Assembly (NCBI GenBank): GCA_017523995.1 | Contig: JAFWUX010000154.1 | Span: forward strand, 1 to 52,619 | DNA length: 52,619 bases | Reading direction: 5' to 3' | DNA from: Oscillospiraceae bacterium | GTDB lineage: Bacteria; Bacillota_A; Clostridia; Oscillospirales; Ruminococcaceae | In this document: piece by piece, positions 18,272 to 26,700 of the stretch | Layout: each line of letters begins with the position of its first letter | Numbering within the stretch: the first letter of the stretch is position 1 | Program-made: the position numbers and the translations under genes | Notes under the pieces: model-generated | Told to the model about the DNA's origin: nothing | Seen by the model: only the letters and a program-made list of their open reading frames with translations | Database searches by the model: none

Positions 18272-18523
18272 TTGAAACAAAAAGATCTTTGCTACAACAT
18301 TATTAAAACATACTATGAATCCATCTAAAAATATTGCTTTATCACGTTGCATTATGACAAATGTGCTGCGCAGGACTGCACACTGGATACCTTTTTCATC
18401 CTGTTCCGGAAACGGAAACTTTGGTGTCTAAACGGCAATATACGCCTCCGACTTTATAAAACTGCCGACCATGTCATAAAAAAATATACCGCAAGAAAAA
18501 TCAGAAGCGGATCTACGGACTAG
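18272..18523 (+). pseudogene. interrupted small reading frame of unknown function
   Basis: A GGAGG lies 6 nt before a TTG start at 18272. The frame reads LKQKDLCYNIIKTYYESI, stops at 18326-18328, then continues without stop as KYCFITLHYDKCAAQDCTLD and TFFILFRKRKLWCLNGNI to LYKTADHVIKKYTARKIRSG, with TAG at 18521-18523. The total would be 83 aa if the stop were a sense codon. The strong promoter 90 nt upstream supports a former gene. I do not recognise the family. Its end overlaps the end of the traX remnant on the other strand. Confidence 0.4.
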
Positions 18524-18737
18524 GAGATCAGTGCGAACGCCGGCAGCCGCAGCAGATACTTCGGTCTGCTGCGCGTGTATCGGAATCCCTCAGCAAGCAT
18601 GAACGCCATGATCGGCGCAGTCATCCTATCAGCCGCATGACGAAATAGAGCACACTGCCCGGCGCAACAAACATGAACGCAATATGATCGACCGTCATCG
18701 CACCAATCGCAATCAGCTTGATTGATTTTCTGCTCAT
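18520..18737 (-). pseudogene. traX: traX, frameshifted and truncated
   Basis: From the ATG at 18737 the frame reads MSRKSIKLIAIGAMTVDHIA then FMFVAPGSVLYFVMRLIG and hits a stop. The next frame resumes as MTAPIMAFMLAEGFRYTRSR and KYLLRLPAFALIS, then stops. This matches the N-terminal quarter of TraX-type membrane acyltransferases (DHIG..., FRLIGRIAFPIF..LLVEGFxHTRxxxKYLLRLxxFALIS). A few bases lost after RLIG would explain the shift. The remaining membrane helices are missing. It directly follows the relaxase gene on the same strand. Confidence 0.7.
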
Positions 18738-20437
18738 CGTTTGTTTCCTCCCGGCTTTGTGCCATTGGAAATGTAATCGGATTCCAAACGGCGCCTTTCA
18801 GCATCTCCGATCTCTTGCAGGAAGGTTCCGCCGAGTACCTGCTCTGCTATCGTAAGAAAATCTGCTGCTTCACGAAATTCCTGCTCCGCCTGAACAAGTG
18901 CTGCGTTCAGTCGCATTATTGTTTCCGAATCAGAATGATCACAGCCGTCCCGTGTGCGCTCCATGCTCCGGACGGCTGCTTCCTTTTCTGCCATGTCTGC
19001 GCGGAGTGAATCCAGCGTTGCCCCTTCGTTGATCTTCTCATTCAGCGCAAGCAGCCGGTCAAGCTCAGCATCATTCTTCCAAGTCAGGATGCCCTGCGGA
19101 TTTTTCTTGCGAACCGGCAGATACCCTTTTGAAAAGGAAATGATATAGAAGTGCATCATCTCCAGCACTTTGCGATTCGGCGCATTCGTCAGCTTAGCCT
19201 GTTCCATATCCCGAACCAAATTTTGCTCATAATCCATTTTCGCTGCAAGCCGGTTCCGCAGCGCAGCTTCACTGTAATACTCTCCGAGCGATTTCAGCCG
19301 GATGAACGAACCATAGCGCGGCGGCTGCACTGCGATATATTTGCCATGTTTCACAATGTAACCGGCTTTTGTCAAACGGTCAAGCATCTCATCGAATGAA
19401 CGTGACTGCATTAACATCCTGTCAATCATATCCCGCAGACGGTCACGCGCAGAGGTGTGCGGTATTTTGAAATTCTGCTCAATGCGGCGGATTGTCTGCA
19501 CATAGCACTCCTGCGCTTCAAAGCCGTTTTCCGTTTCCCGATATGGAATGCCGCGTTCGTCAAGCTGCTGCTGAACCCATGCCTGCTTATCCGGAGAAGA
19601 ATAATAGAATGCCTTGAATGGTGATTGCTGCGCTGCTTCCAATTCCGCAATCTTCTTTCTGCTCTCCGCTAATTCACGCTGCATCTGATCTGCACTCACA
19701 TTTGCATGACGCAATTCAGCAGCGCGGCGAATTAGCTTTGCGGTTTCTCTCTGTAATTTGAATTCATCAACGGGTAAATGCTTTCTGTGAACATCCTTGT
19801 CATCGCGTTCACAACCGTGAACCCGCAGCACACGTTCCATTTCTGCACGCTCGGCAAATTCCCACATTACAAGCTGATTCTCTTTCGGGCTGCGCGGACG
19901 AAATCCCTGTTCAATCAAAGCAGCTTTCATAGAAACACCTTTTTGCAATCCGTTCTTTCTGCCTTTTGTGTAAAACGGTATGAAGTCGATATGCAAATGC
20001 GGGGAAGCCTCGTCCAGATGAAGCACCGCATTGAAAACAAAAAGATTCGGATTGCGCCGCTGAAAGTCCCGCATATAGCTTTGCAGCATTTGTTTTGCAA
20101 GATCACCGCGTTCCGAACCACAGGGCGATGTTTCACAGTCGCCGAACTGCACCACAATTTCATAGAACGCTTCTTCCCGCTTACTTTCCGCCATGTGCAA
20201 ATAGTAGTCCGGAATGACACGGTCACGCCGTGTCTGTTTTGCATTGTATTCCTGCAAAGCACGGTCGAACAACTGATGATATGCATCGCGGACATCCTGC
20301 TGCACATAGATGATATTATCCGCGATTCTTTTCTCATCTACATTCGCAGCGGTAAATTTCCGGTTGTTGTGTCTGATGTTTGCGCCGTGCTGAGATGCAG
20401 CCTTGCCAAGCGTGAAACTGATACTGAATTTCTCCAT
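18734..20437 (-). CDS. MobV-type relaxase (plasmid recombination enzyme, Mob_Pre family)
   Basis: 567 aa from ATG at 20437 (MEKFSISFTLGKAASQHG); GAGGAGG lies about 8 nt upstream, and the longer frame has no such site. The motif HLDEASPHLHIDFIPF near residue 140 is the metal-binding His cluster (HxDExxPHxH) of MobV/Pre relaxases, which nick DNA at oriT and stay bound to the 5' end. The C-terminal part (350-567) is helical and charged, and the gene ends overlapping traX by 4 nt. Larger Clostridia conjugative elements more often carry MobP-type enzymes, so a MobV next to a full transfer module deserves note. Confidence 0.85.
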   Translation of the reverse strand: MEKFSISFTLGKAASQHGANIRHNNRKFTAANVDEKRIADNIIYVQQDVRDAYHQLFDRALQEYNAKQTRRDRVIPDYYLHMAESKREEAFYEIVVQFGDCETSPCGSERGDLAKQMLQSYMRDFQRRNPNLFVFNAVLHLDEASPHLHIDFIPFYTKGRKNGLQKGVSMKAALIEQGFRPRSPKENQLVMWEFAERAEMERVLRVHGCERDDKDVHRKHLPVDEFKLQRETAKLIRRAAELRHANVSADQMQRELAESRKKIAELEAAQQSPFKAFYYSSPDKQAWVQQQLDERGIPYRETENGFEAQECYVQTIRRIEQNFKIPHTSARDRLRDMIDRMLMQSRSFDEMLDRLTKAGYIVKHGKYIAVQPPRYGSFIRLKSLGEYYSEAALRNRLAAKMDYEQNLVRDMEQAKLTNAPNRKVLEMMHFYIISFSKGYLPVRKKNPQGILTWKNDAELDRLLALNEKINEGATLDSLRADMAEKEAAVRSMERTRDGCDHSDSETIMRLNAALVQAEQEFREAADFLTIAEQVLGGTFLQEIGDAERRRLESDYISNGTKPGGNKR

Positions 20438-20439
20438 AC

Positions 20440-20708
20440 CCGCAACCTCCTCTTTTTCAGACTTGTAATCTACTCCGTGAAAATTGTGTGAAAACGCGAA
20501 AAAAGTGCCCCTATGGATTGACGCCACCCAATATCCGTTTTGACAAGCCTGTTCGGCTTATCGAAACAGGAGCATTTCACTTGCGTTCCATTTCTTGGGC
20601 AAAGTCTGCGACCTTGACGGCAACCACCGTACTGCACTTTGCTGTTTTCTGTGCAGCACGGCGACTGTTGCTCCGCAATCGGGGAAGCCCCGAACCCCTG
20701 TTTTCTCA
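20440..20708. other. structured intergenic region, candidate oriT
   Basis: Lies directly upstream of the relaxase gene and contains several inverted repeats: AAGCC/GGCTT (20545-20559), overlapping CCTGTT/AACAGG (20548-20570), TGCAC/GTGCA (20633-20655) and CGGGG-AAG-CCCCG (20680-20692). A 79-codon minus frame runs through it but lacks a good SD and protein-like composition, so I treat it as non-coding. Relaxase-adjacent hairpins are the usual sign of a transfer origin. I could not place a nic site. Confidence 0.5.
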
Positions 20709-20710
20709 CA

Positions 20711-21040
20711 TTATCCGTTTTCTGTTTCCGTTTTCTTTTGCGTTTTCATCATTGTAATGTAATCGCGCTGCGGATTATCTTTCAGGAATACAAACAGCGA
20801 AAACGCTTTCAGCAAAATTGCTGCTTCGTTTTCATAGAAGTAAATCACAACGCTCTCGCAATCATCGCTTGTGAATTTGCGCCCGTATTTCAGAATCTTA
20901 TCCTTAATCCGCTGCGCGTGGTTTTCCCATTCGCCGTGCTGTTCATCCACTGCTATCAGATAATCAAGGCAGCAGAGCATTCCGTTGAGCAGTTCCTTTG
21001 ACATATAAACCGCAACCGGTCCTACCTTGTTCTTTGCCAT
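20711..21040 (-). CDS. small conserved-type protein of unknown function
   Basis: 109 aa, beginning MAKNKVGPVAVYMSKELLN, predicted mostly helical, soluble, with a Lys/Glu-rich end. GGAGGG lies 7 nt before its ATG, and the ATG overlaps the TAA of the upstream TOPRIM gene (TAATG), so the two are translationally coupled. Its place between the primase-like gene and the oriT candidate suggests a DNA-processing accessory role. I do not recognise a family. Confidence 0.7.
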   Translation of the reverse strand: MAKNKVGPVAVYMSKELLNGMLCCLDYLIAVDEQHGEWENHAQRIKDKILKYGRKFTSDDCESVVIYFYENEAAILLKAFSLFVFLKDNPQRDYITMMKTQKKTETENG

Positions 21041-22092
21041 TAGTGCGCCCTCCTTGTCATAATCTGTTCGACCTGTTCGCGGTGAATCATCCGCAGATCA
21101 ATATCCGGATGATTGGCAACAAACGTCAGACGCTCGTTCCAATCCTTGAATCCGAAATCGTCAAGTTTCTGCCGCACACTGTCTGAACGCGCAAAGCCGT
21201 TATCATGTTCAAAGCGTTTGCCTGCATCGTCGGCATCAACACACGAGATAATCTGTACTCCTTCTGCCTGCAACTGCTTCGGCACAATCGGTTTCAGTCC
21301 TGCCATCGAAATCAGTGCAGAACCGGTCAGCAGCGATTTCTGTTCGCAGAACGAATAGAACGACATGAGGTCGATTGCCGATTCAAACAAATATGCACGA
21401 CGCAGCTTTCCGTCCCGCGCAGGCATCGGCGTGAACATGAACACAGTATCGCCCGTGCCGGGTGCCATACCCTTGAACCGCTTGAATGAATTGAGTCCCT
21501 GAATCTCCGCGCCGATTGCTGCGCCCTGCGTATCACGATGAACGAAAACAGCATTTGCATTGCGGAAGGTACGCTCCTGTCCGTCACGCTGACAATGCAC
21601 TGTGTTCTCGCTCTGGTACAGCAGACCGGTGTGCAGCAGTTCTTCGACGATATGCGGCGGAATCTTCCGCGTCTGACAGAGATACGCAAAGAGCCGACCG
21701 GTGTGTTCAGACTGATCGGGCATCTGCAATTCTTTTTTCTCCGGTTCTCTGCGCGGTGATTTTGGCGGTGTGGTCATTGCCGGACGCTGCGCCCGCGGAT
21801 AATCCGCAGAGCGCATCATCGAAATATCCTGTTCGGTCAATGAAAAAACTGCCTGATTGAAGTCCATACCGAGAACCTTTGTCAGACAGTTGATGGAATT
21901 ATTGGTTGCGCCCTCGCGCGTGTAGTGAAAGAACCACTGATTTGTGGACGGCTTGATGCACAGCGACGGGTATTCTTTCACATAATACTCGCCGCCTTTG
22001 CGCTCGACTGTAAAACCGTTTCGCCGAAAGTAATCGACGAGGTCGGCTTCACGCGCTGCCTGCACCAATGCTCTGTATTCTTCCTGTTTCAT
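21040..22092 (-). CDS. DUF3991/TOPRIM domain protein (primase-like)
   Basis: 350 aa from ATG at 22092 (MKQEEYRALVQ), chosen because AAAGGAG lies 7 nt upstream. The N-terminal 90 residues resemble a CHC2-like primase zinc-finger region (YYVKEYPSLCIKPSTNQWFF then GDxxxCL-like NSINCLTKVLGMDFNQAV) without the full Cys set. The centre matches DUF3991 (KIPPHIVEELLHTGLLYQSE, GAAIGAEIQGLNSFKRFKG). The C-terminal part is a TOPRIM fold (LFESAIDLMSF with its Glu, and ISCVDADDAGK with its DxD). It is standard in Clostridia conjugative elements and probably primes or processes transferred DNA. Confidence 0.82.
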   Translation of the reverse strand: MKQEEYRALVQAAREADLVDYFRRNGFTVERKGGEYYVKEYPSLCIKPSTNQWFFHYTREGATNNSINCLTKVLGMDFNQAVFSLTEQDISMMRSADYPRAQRPAMTTPPKSPRREPEKKELQMPDQSEHTGRLFAYLCQTRKIPPHIVEELLHTGLLYQSENTVHCQRDGQERTFRNANAVFVHRDTQGAAIGAEIQGLNSFKRFKGMAPGTGDTVFMFTPMPARDGKLRRAYLFESAIDLMSFYSFCEQKSLLTGSALISMAGLKPIVPKQLQAEGVQIISCVDADDAGKRFEHDNGFARSDSVRQKLDDFGFKDWNERLTFVANHPDIDLRMIHREQVEQIMTRRAH

Positions 22093-22277
22093 AGATGCTC
22101 CTTTCGGGAAATAGAAAAGCCTTCGCATTGTAATAACACGAAGGCTTAAATAATATTAAATACAATTGAATTAGGTTTTAAGAGTATTTATGTTAGAATC
22201 CATTGCTTGAAGCCGTTATATAGTTCTATATAATAGTATGTAACCAGCATCATGAGTGATTCATATAGAAAAATATA

Positions 22278-23597
22278 TTATTGTCTATCAGCAGTTTCAT
22301 CCTGTTTGTTATACTCAAAAAAGGGATACTGAGTTGGATCAAAGCTGTCATCAAGCAAGTCAGAAGCAGCCCTCATTATTTCAGTATTAGCGGATCTTGC
22401 CTCCCATCTACCATACAACTGATTATTACCATTTGTTCCTTCAATAATAGAGATAAAATGCTTTTTACAAAAATGATCTAAGAAAGGATGAATAAGCTTA
22501 CTATATGCTAAATCAGCATTGTTATAACAATGACACGATACATATTGTTCGACAAACAAGTCAAGTAGTCTCTCCTTGTTCCCATATGTTTGATAATGTT
22601 CGAAAATGAAATTGATATTTACTTCATTAAAGTTGAATATTAATTGTCCTTCTAGCCACTTAAGATGATCTTCAATCGACGCAAAAGTATGCCATGCAGT
22701 TGCTTTAGCTTCTGGATTGGATTCAATGAAATGATCAGATTGCTTTTTAGAATCCTCATTCATAATTTCATATAGATCTGGATATTCTGATAAAAAATAG
22801 ACTAATGATTCAATGCACTGATTATCTGGAGACACATTTAATTTTCCAGACTCTCTTTCAATCATGTGATATAAGGTCTCTTTTTTCCCAATAATATTGA
22901 AGTAATCGTATAAGTCCATCAATGCGTGTGTATTTATACGTCTGTTTAGATTACAGTTATCATCAGTAACGAAAAATGAAATCTTCCATAATGCTATAAA
23001 CGTATTTTCAAGCATCGAGTCACTCATATGGGAGAAGTATTTGTTAACCAGAAGGTTATTTAAATATTTAGGATCTTTTAAAAGCAAATCTTTTTTTTGC
23101 ATCAATTCCTCTGTCATCATATCGAAAACTTTCTTTATAAAAATAGAGGGTTTGATAAGAATTGACTTGAGTATATTTTGGATATGAGCATACACAGTTT
23201 CCTTAGAAGGCGCTATAAGCTCAAAGTTGCTATTGAGGGCAGGATGTGCTGAGAAATTGCGATGATCATATAAATGGTTGAGGTTTGTAAATCCTTCTTC
23301 ATCCAAAATATTAGTTTTCTTTTTTATATTATTTACCAATTCTTTCTCCCAACTAGATTTAGACGCAGACTTTTCCTTTTCTTTGTCTATATCTTCCAAA
23401 ATCTGTTGGGCTATTGAATCATTATAAACCTCACTTAACTCTTGAAGTTTCAATAACAAATCACATATAGCAACTGAATATAGCATGACTACAGCCGATC
23501 GGTAATTACCAATCGAATATGAACTTAACACTTCCTGAAAATAATTACGAGTCTTAGAAAAGTATATTTTCTCTTCATCTTGAAAATACAACTGCAT
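22278..23597 (-). CDS. HEPN-motif protein of unknown function, AT-rich cargo gene
   Basis: 439 aa from ATG at 23597 (MQLYFQDEEK); GGAGG lies 10 nt upstream. The N-terminal 130 residues are helical and contain NYRSAVVMLYSVAICDLLLK and later HRNFSAH (R113-N-x3-H118), the RN-x-x-x-H signature of HEPN domains, many of which are RNases in toxin and abortive-infection systems. The remaining 300 residues are helical, acidic, with no motif I know. The gene is clearly more AT-rich than its neighbours, which indicates separate acquisition. It has its own promoter and palindrome upstream. A defence role is inference; a structural, non-catalytic HEPN is possible. Confidence 0.7.
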   Translation of the reverse strand: MQLYFQDEEKIYFSKTRNYFQEVLSSYSIGNYRSAVVMLYSVAICDLLLKLQELSEVYNDSIAQQILEDIDKEKEKSASKSSWEKELVNNIKKKTNILDEEGFTNLNHLYDHRNFSAHPALNSNFELIAPSKETVYAHIQNILKSILIKPSIFIKKVFDMMTEELMQKKDLLLKDPKYLNNLLVNKYFSHMSDSMLENTFIALWKISFFVTDDNCNLNRRINTHALMDLYDYFNIIGKKETLYHMIERESGKLNVSPDNQCIESLVYFLSEYPDLYEIMNEDSKKQSDHFIESNPEAKATAWHTFASIEDHLKWLEGQLIFNFNEVNINFIFEHYQTYGNKERLLDLFVEQYVSCHCYNNADLAYSKLIHPFLDHFCKKHFISIIEGTNGNNQLYGRWEARSANTEIMRAASDLLDDSFDPTQYPFFEYNKQDETADRQ

Positions 23598-23680
23598 TAC
23601 AAGTATTCCTCCTTTAAACATCAATTGTTATTACTATACGTTGCTGTCTAATTAGGGGAAGATTCTGAGTTTTTAGAACC

Positions 23681-23718
23681 TGTGATTACAGTATATCACA
23701 ATTAATATTCAAATGCAA
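23681..23718 (-). promoter_or_regulatory. promoter with palindromic operator for the HEPN gene
   Basis: On the minus strand: -35 TTGCAT (23713-23718), 17-nt spacer, -10 TATACT (23690-23695). A 20-bp inverted repeat with arms TGTGAT/ATCACA (23681-23700) covers the -10 box, so a dimeric repressor binding there would block transcription. No regulator is adjacent; the HEPN protein itself or the element's winged-helix protein are candidates. Confidence 0.6.
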
Positions 23719-23729
23719 GTCTTTTTTTG

Positions 23730-23757
23730 GAACGCTCCCGCGATTGCAGGAGCGTTC
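23730..23757. repeat. perfect 9-bp stem-loop after the giant gene
   Basis: GAACGCTCC (23730-23738) pairs with GGAGCGTTC (23749-23757) around a 10-nt loop, 12 nt past the giant gene's stop. On the minus strand it is followed by A's, not T's, so it is not a classical terminator. It may protect the mRNA 3' end. Confidence 0.5.
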
Positions 23758-23768
23758 GTCAGCTTTCA

Positions 23769-26700
23769 TCATCTTCTCGGTCCATGCCGCGGTGCATTGT
23801 CATCCGGAATCATCGGATAGTCATCGTCATCCGCGTTCTGGTATGCCTCACGCTCGGCGCGTTCTTCGGCGGTTTCTTCCTCATCGGTTTCGTCGGGATC
23901 AATGATCGCATCCTGCTGCTCAGACAAACCGGAGAGCCGCGCTTCCAGTTCCGCAAAGTCGATCTTCGCCTTCATCAGTTCTTCTTCACCGTCAAACGGC
24001 ACACCGACACGCTCCTTTGCCTGCTTCAGATCCGTTTCCAGTTTCGTGATCTTTGCGTTGCTGTCCTCGATTGCTTTCTCGATCGCGCCGTCGAGGAAGT
24101 TGGCGATCCGCTGCCAGTTGTCGGCGTTCGCCGCGCTTCCAAGCGGAATCGCATAAGATGGATCGCGCTGACCTTTCACCGCAAGCATCGCCTGATCCAT
24201 TTCACCGGGACGCAGTTCCACGCTTACCGTAAAATCTCCGATCCGGAATTTCGGCATCTCATCAAAAGGACGCTCAATGCGCTTTTTGATCTGCTCATGC
24301 AGATATGCGTTAATGTCTTCATGCTTGCGGATTGTCCGCATCGAAGTCACAAAGTCGAATGACTTGACCTTGCCCTCTGCATCCCGCATTGCTGCAGCGG
24401 ATTTCAAGTCGGTCTGCATCTGTGCGATCTGCGTTTTGATCTGCGCGATCTCCTGCGGAATCTGCTCGACACGTTTCTGCATCTTGCCCTGCTCATGCTG
24501 ATGCGCTTGCTTCAGCGCAGTCAGTTCAGCAATTCTGTTTGAAAGTTCAATGCGCGTTTTGAAATCGGGATTACCCTCCGCCGCTGCTTGCAGCTCTGCA
24601 TAGGTCAGCACTTTCTCGTCGCAGTCCTCGGAAACACGCGCCGGACATTTATCATCGAGCAGTTGTGCAATGAAGCGTGCCTTATCCGTTACAACCTGAT
24701 AGAGATAACTGTCAAGTGTGCCTTCGGTCACATAATTGAGTATGCGAACTTCGGGGAATGTATTGCCCTGACGCAGAATTCTGCCTTCGCGTTGCGAAAA
24801 GTCGCTTGGTTTCCACGGTATGTCGCAATGATGACACGCATACAACCGCTGCTGAATGTTCGCGCCCGTACCGATTGTGCCGGTGCTGCCGATGACCACG
24901 CGGTACTTGCCGTCGTTGATGTCGCGGAAAATTGCTTCGCGTTCTTTGCTGTCTGCTTTCGGCGCAAAGATGATCTCGTCCTTCGGAATGCCGCGGGCAA
25001 TCAGTTCATCGCGTATATATTCGTACACAGAAAAGTTGCCGTTGTCGCTGTTGACTGCAATGTCGCTGAAAATGATCTGCACACCTTTCTGCTCGGCGGT
25101 TTCGCCATAATACTGCATGACACGGTCAATACAGGCATCAATCTTTCCCGGTTCTTCTTCCATGAAATCTTCCGGCAGTTCGCCGTCCCCGCGCTGGCGG
25201 TACATCGCCGCAACCGCACGGTTGCCCAAACCGATTAGCCGCGCTTCTCCCGTTATTTTGAGCAAATTATCAAGGTGCGGATCAACCGCGCCGCTTGAAA
25301 TTCGCTCTGCTCTTGCAGCCAGTTCCCGCACATACGCCCGCTGTTCCGGTGAAGCCTGCACCTTGACGATCTCCGGTTTTCCGCCGATCAGTTCCGGTCG
25401 CGGAAGCTGCAATTTCTCCGCAGACTGAATATCTGCAAATTCCTTATACATCGCCATCAATTCCGGCAGATTTGCAAATTTGCTGAACGATGTTTTCAGT
25501 TTCAGCTGTCCGGACGGGTTCTGTTTGTACGCGGTGACAACCTTACCGAAAGTCGCAGCCCAATCGTCGAAACGCTCTACTCCCGCGGCTTTCAGCAGAT
25601 CGGGGCGCAGATACCGTGTCACAACATACAGTTCTGTCATCGAATTGCTGACCGGTGTGCCGGTACAATGGAGAATATGTCCCTGCCCGAGCATCTCATT
25701 CATCCAGTCACACTTCATCTGCATATCCTGCGCACGCCCGCTGGGGCTGACCGAAACACCGGATACATCTGTCATTTTCGTCGTAACGAAGCCGTTTTTG
25801 TACGAATGCGACTCATCGACAACAAGGTAATCAAAGCCCAACTGCTCGAATTCCAGCACACCGTCTTTGCTGCGTGTAGACATCTTTTTCGGATTCAACG
25901 CATTTTCCAAACGCTTTTCCAGACGCTTCTTTGCAGCTTCAATTTTCTTGACCGACGGCGTATTCTTATTCGCGCCTGCCATCTTCTGCGCAATCAGCAT
26001 ATCTTCCAGCGCGTCGATTTCACGCTGAATATACTCCCGCTGATACGCCGGTGACATTGCCATTTTGTCAAATTGTTCACGCGACACAATGACGGCATCA
26101 TAATTGCCGGTCGCAATCCGCGCTGTGAACACATCTCGCTTGTCCTGCGTAGACAAATCCATTTCTCCGACCGTCAGCAGCCTTGCACCGGGGAAGATTC
26201 TGCGCCATTCCAGCGCGGTCTGCTCGGTCAGTGCTTTCGGGACAACAATGCAAGCCTTGTTGATTAAACCGAGTTCTTTTTTCTTCATGACCGATGCAAT
26301 AAACACTGCCGACTTGCCCGCGCCGACCACATGAGCAGCAAGTGTATTGCCGCCATAGACCGCCCGCGCAATACAATTCCGCTGATGCGGACGCAGAGTG
26401 AAATCGGATGCCATTCCGTTGAATGTGAGCCTTGAACCGTCATACTGCCGACCGACAAGGGCATTGAACAGTTCGTTATACCGCTTTTCGTACTTTTCCT
26501 TTCGTTTCGGGTCTGCAAAAATCCATTCCTTGAATTTCGCTTCGATCTGCTTTGCTTTCTCCTGTGCAAGCCGCGTCTTTTCAGGGTCAACGCGCGTCAC
26601 AGTTTTAGACGGGTCTTTCGGCGACGGAACAGTTTTGTTCACGACAATCCTCGTCTGATTCAGCATTTTCAGCGCGATTTCATACATTGTCAGACTGTCT

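Noticed and set aside
20470..20709. 79-codon minus-strand frame upstream of the relaxase
   Set aside because: No SD, odd composition, and the region is full of inverted repeats; better explained as oriT-like non-coding DNA.
22278..23597. Cas13 or Csm6-like identity for the HEPN-motif protein
   Set aside because: Only one R-x4-H motif, no CARF or second HEPN motif, and no CRISPR array in the window.
23730..23757. Terminator for the giant gene
   Set aside because: The stem is good, but A's rather than T's follow it on the transcribed strand, so only a stem-loop is claimed.
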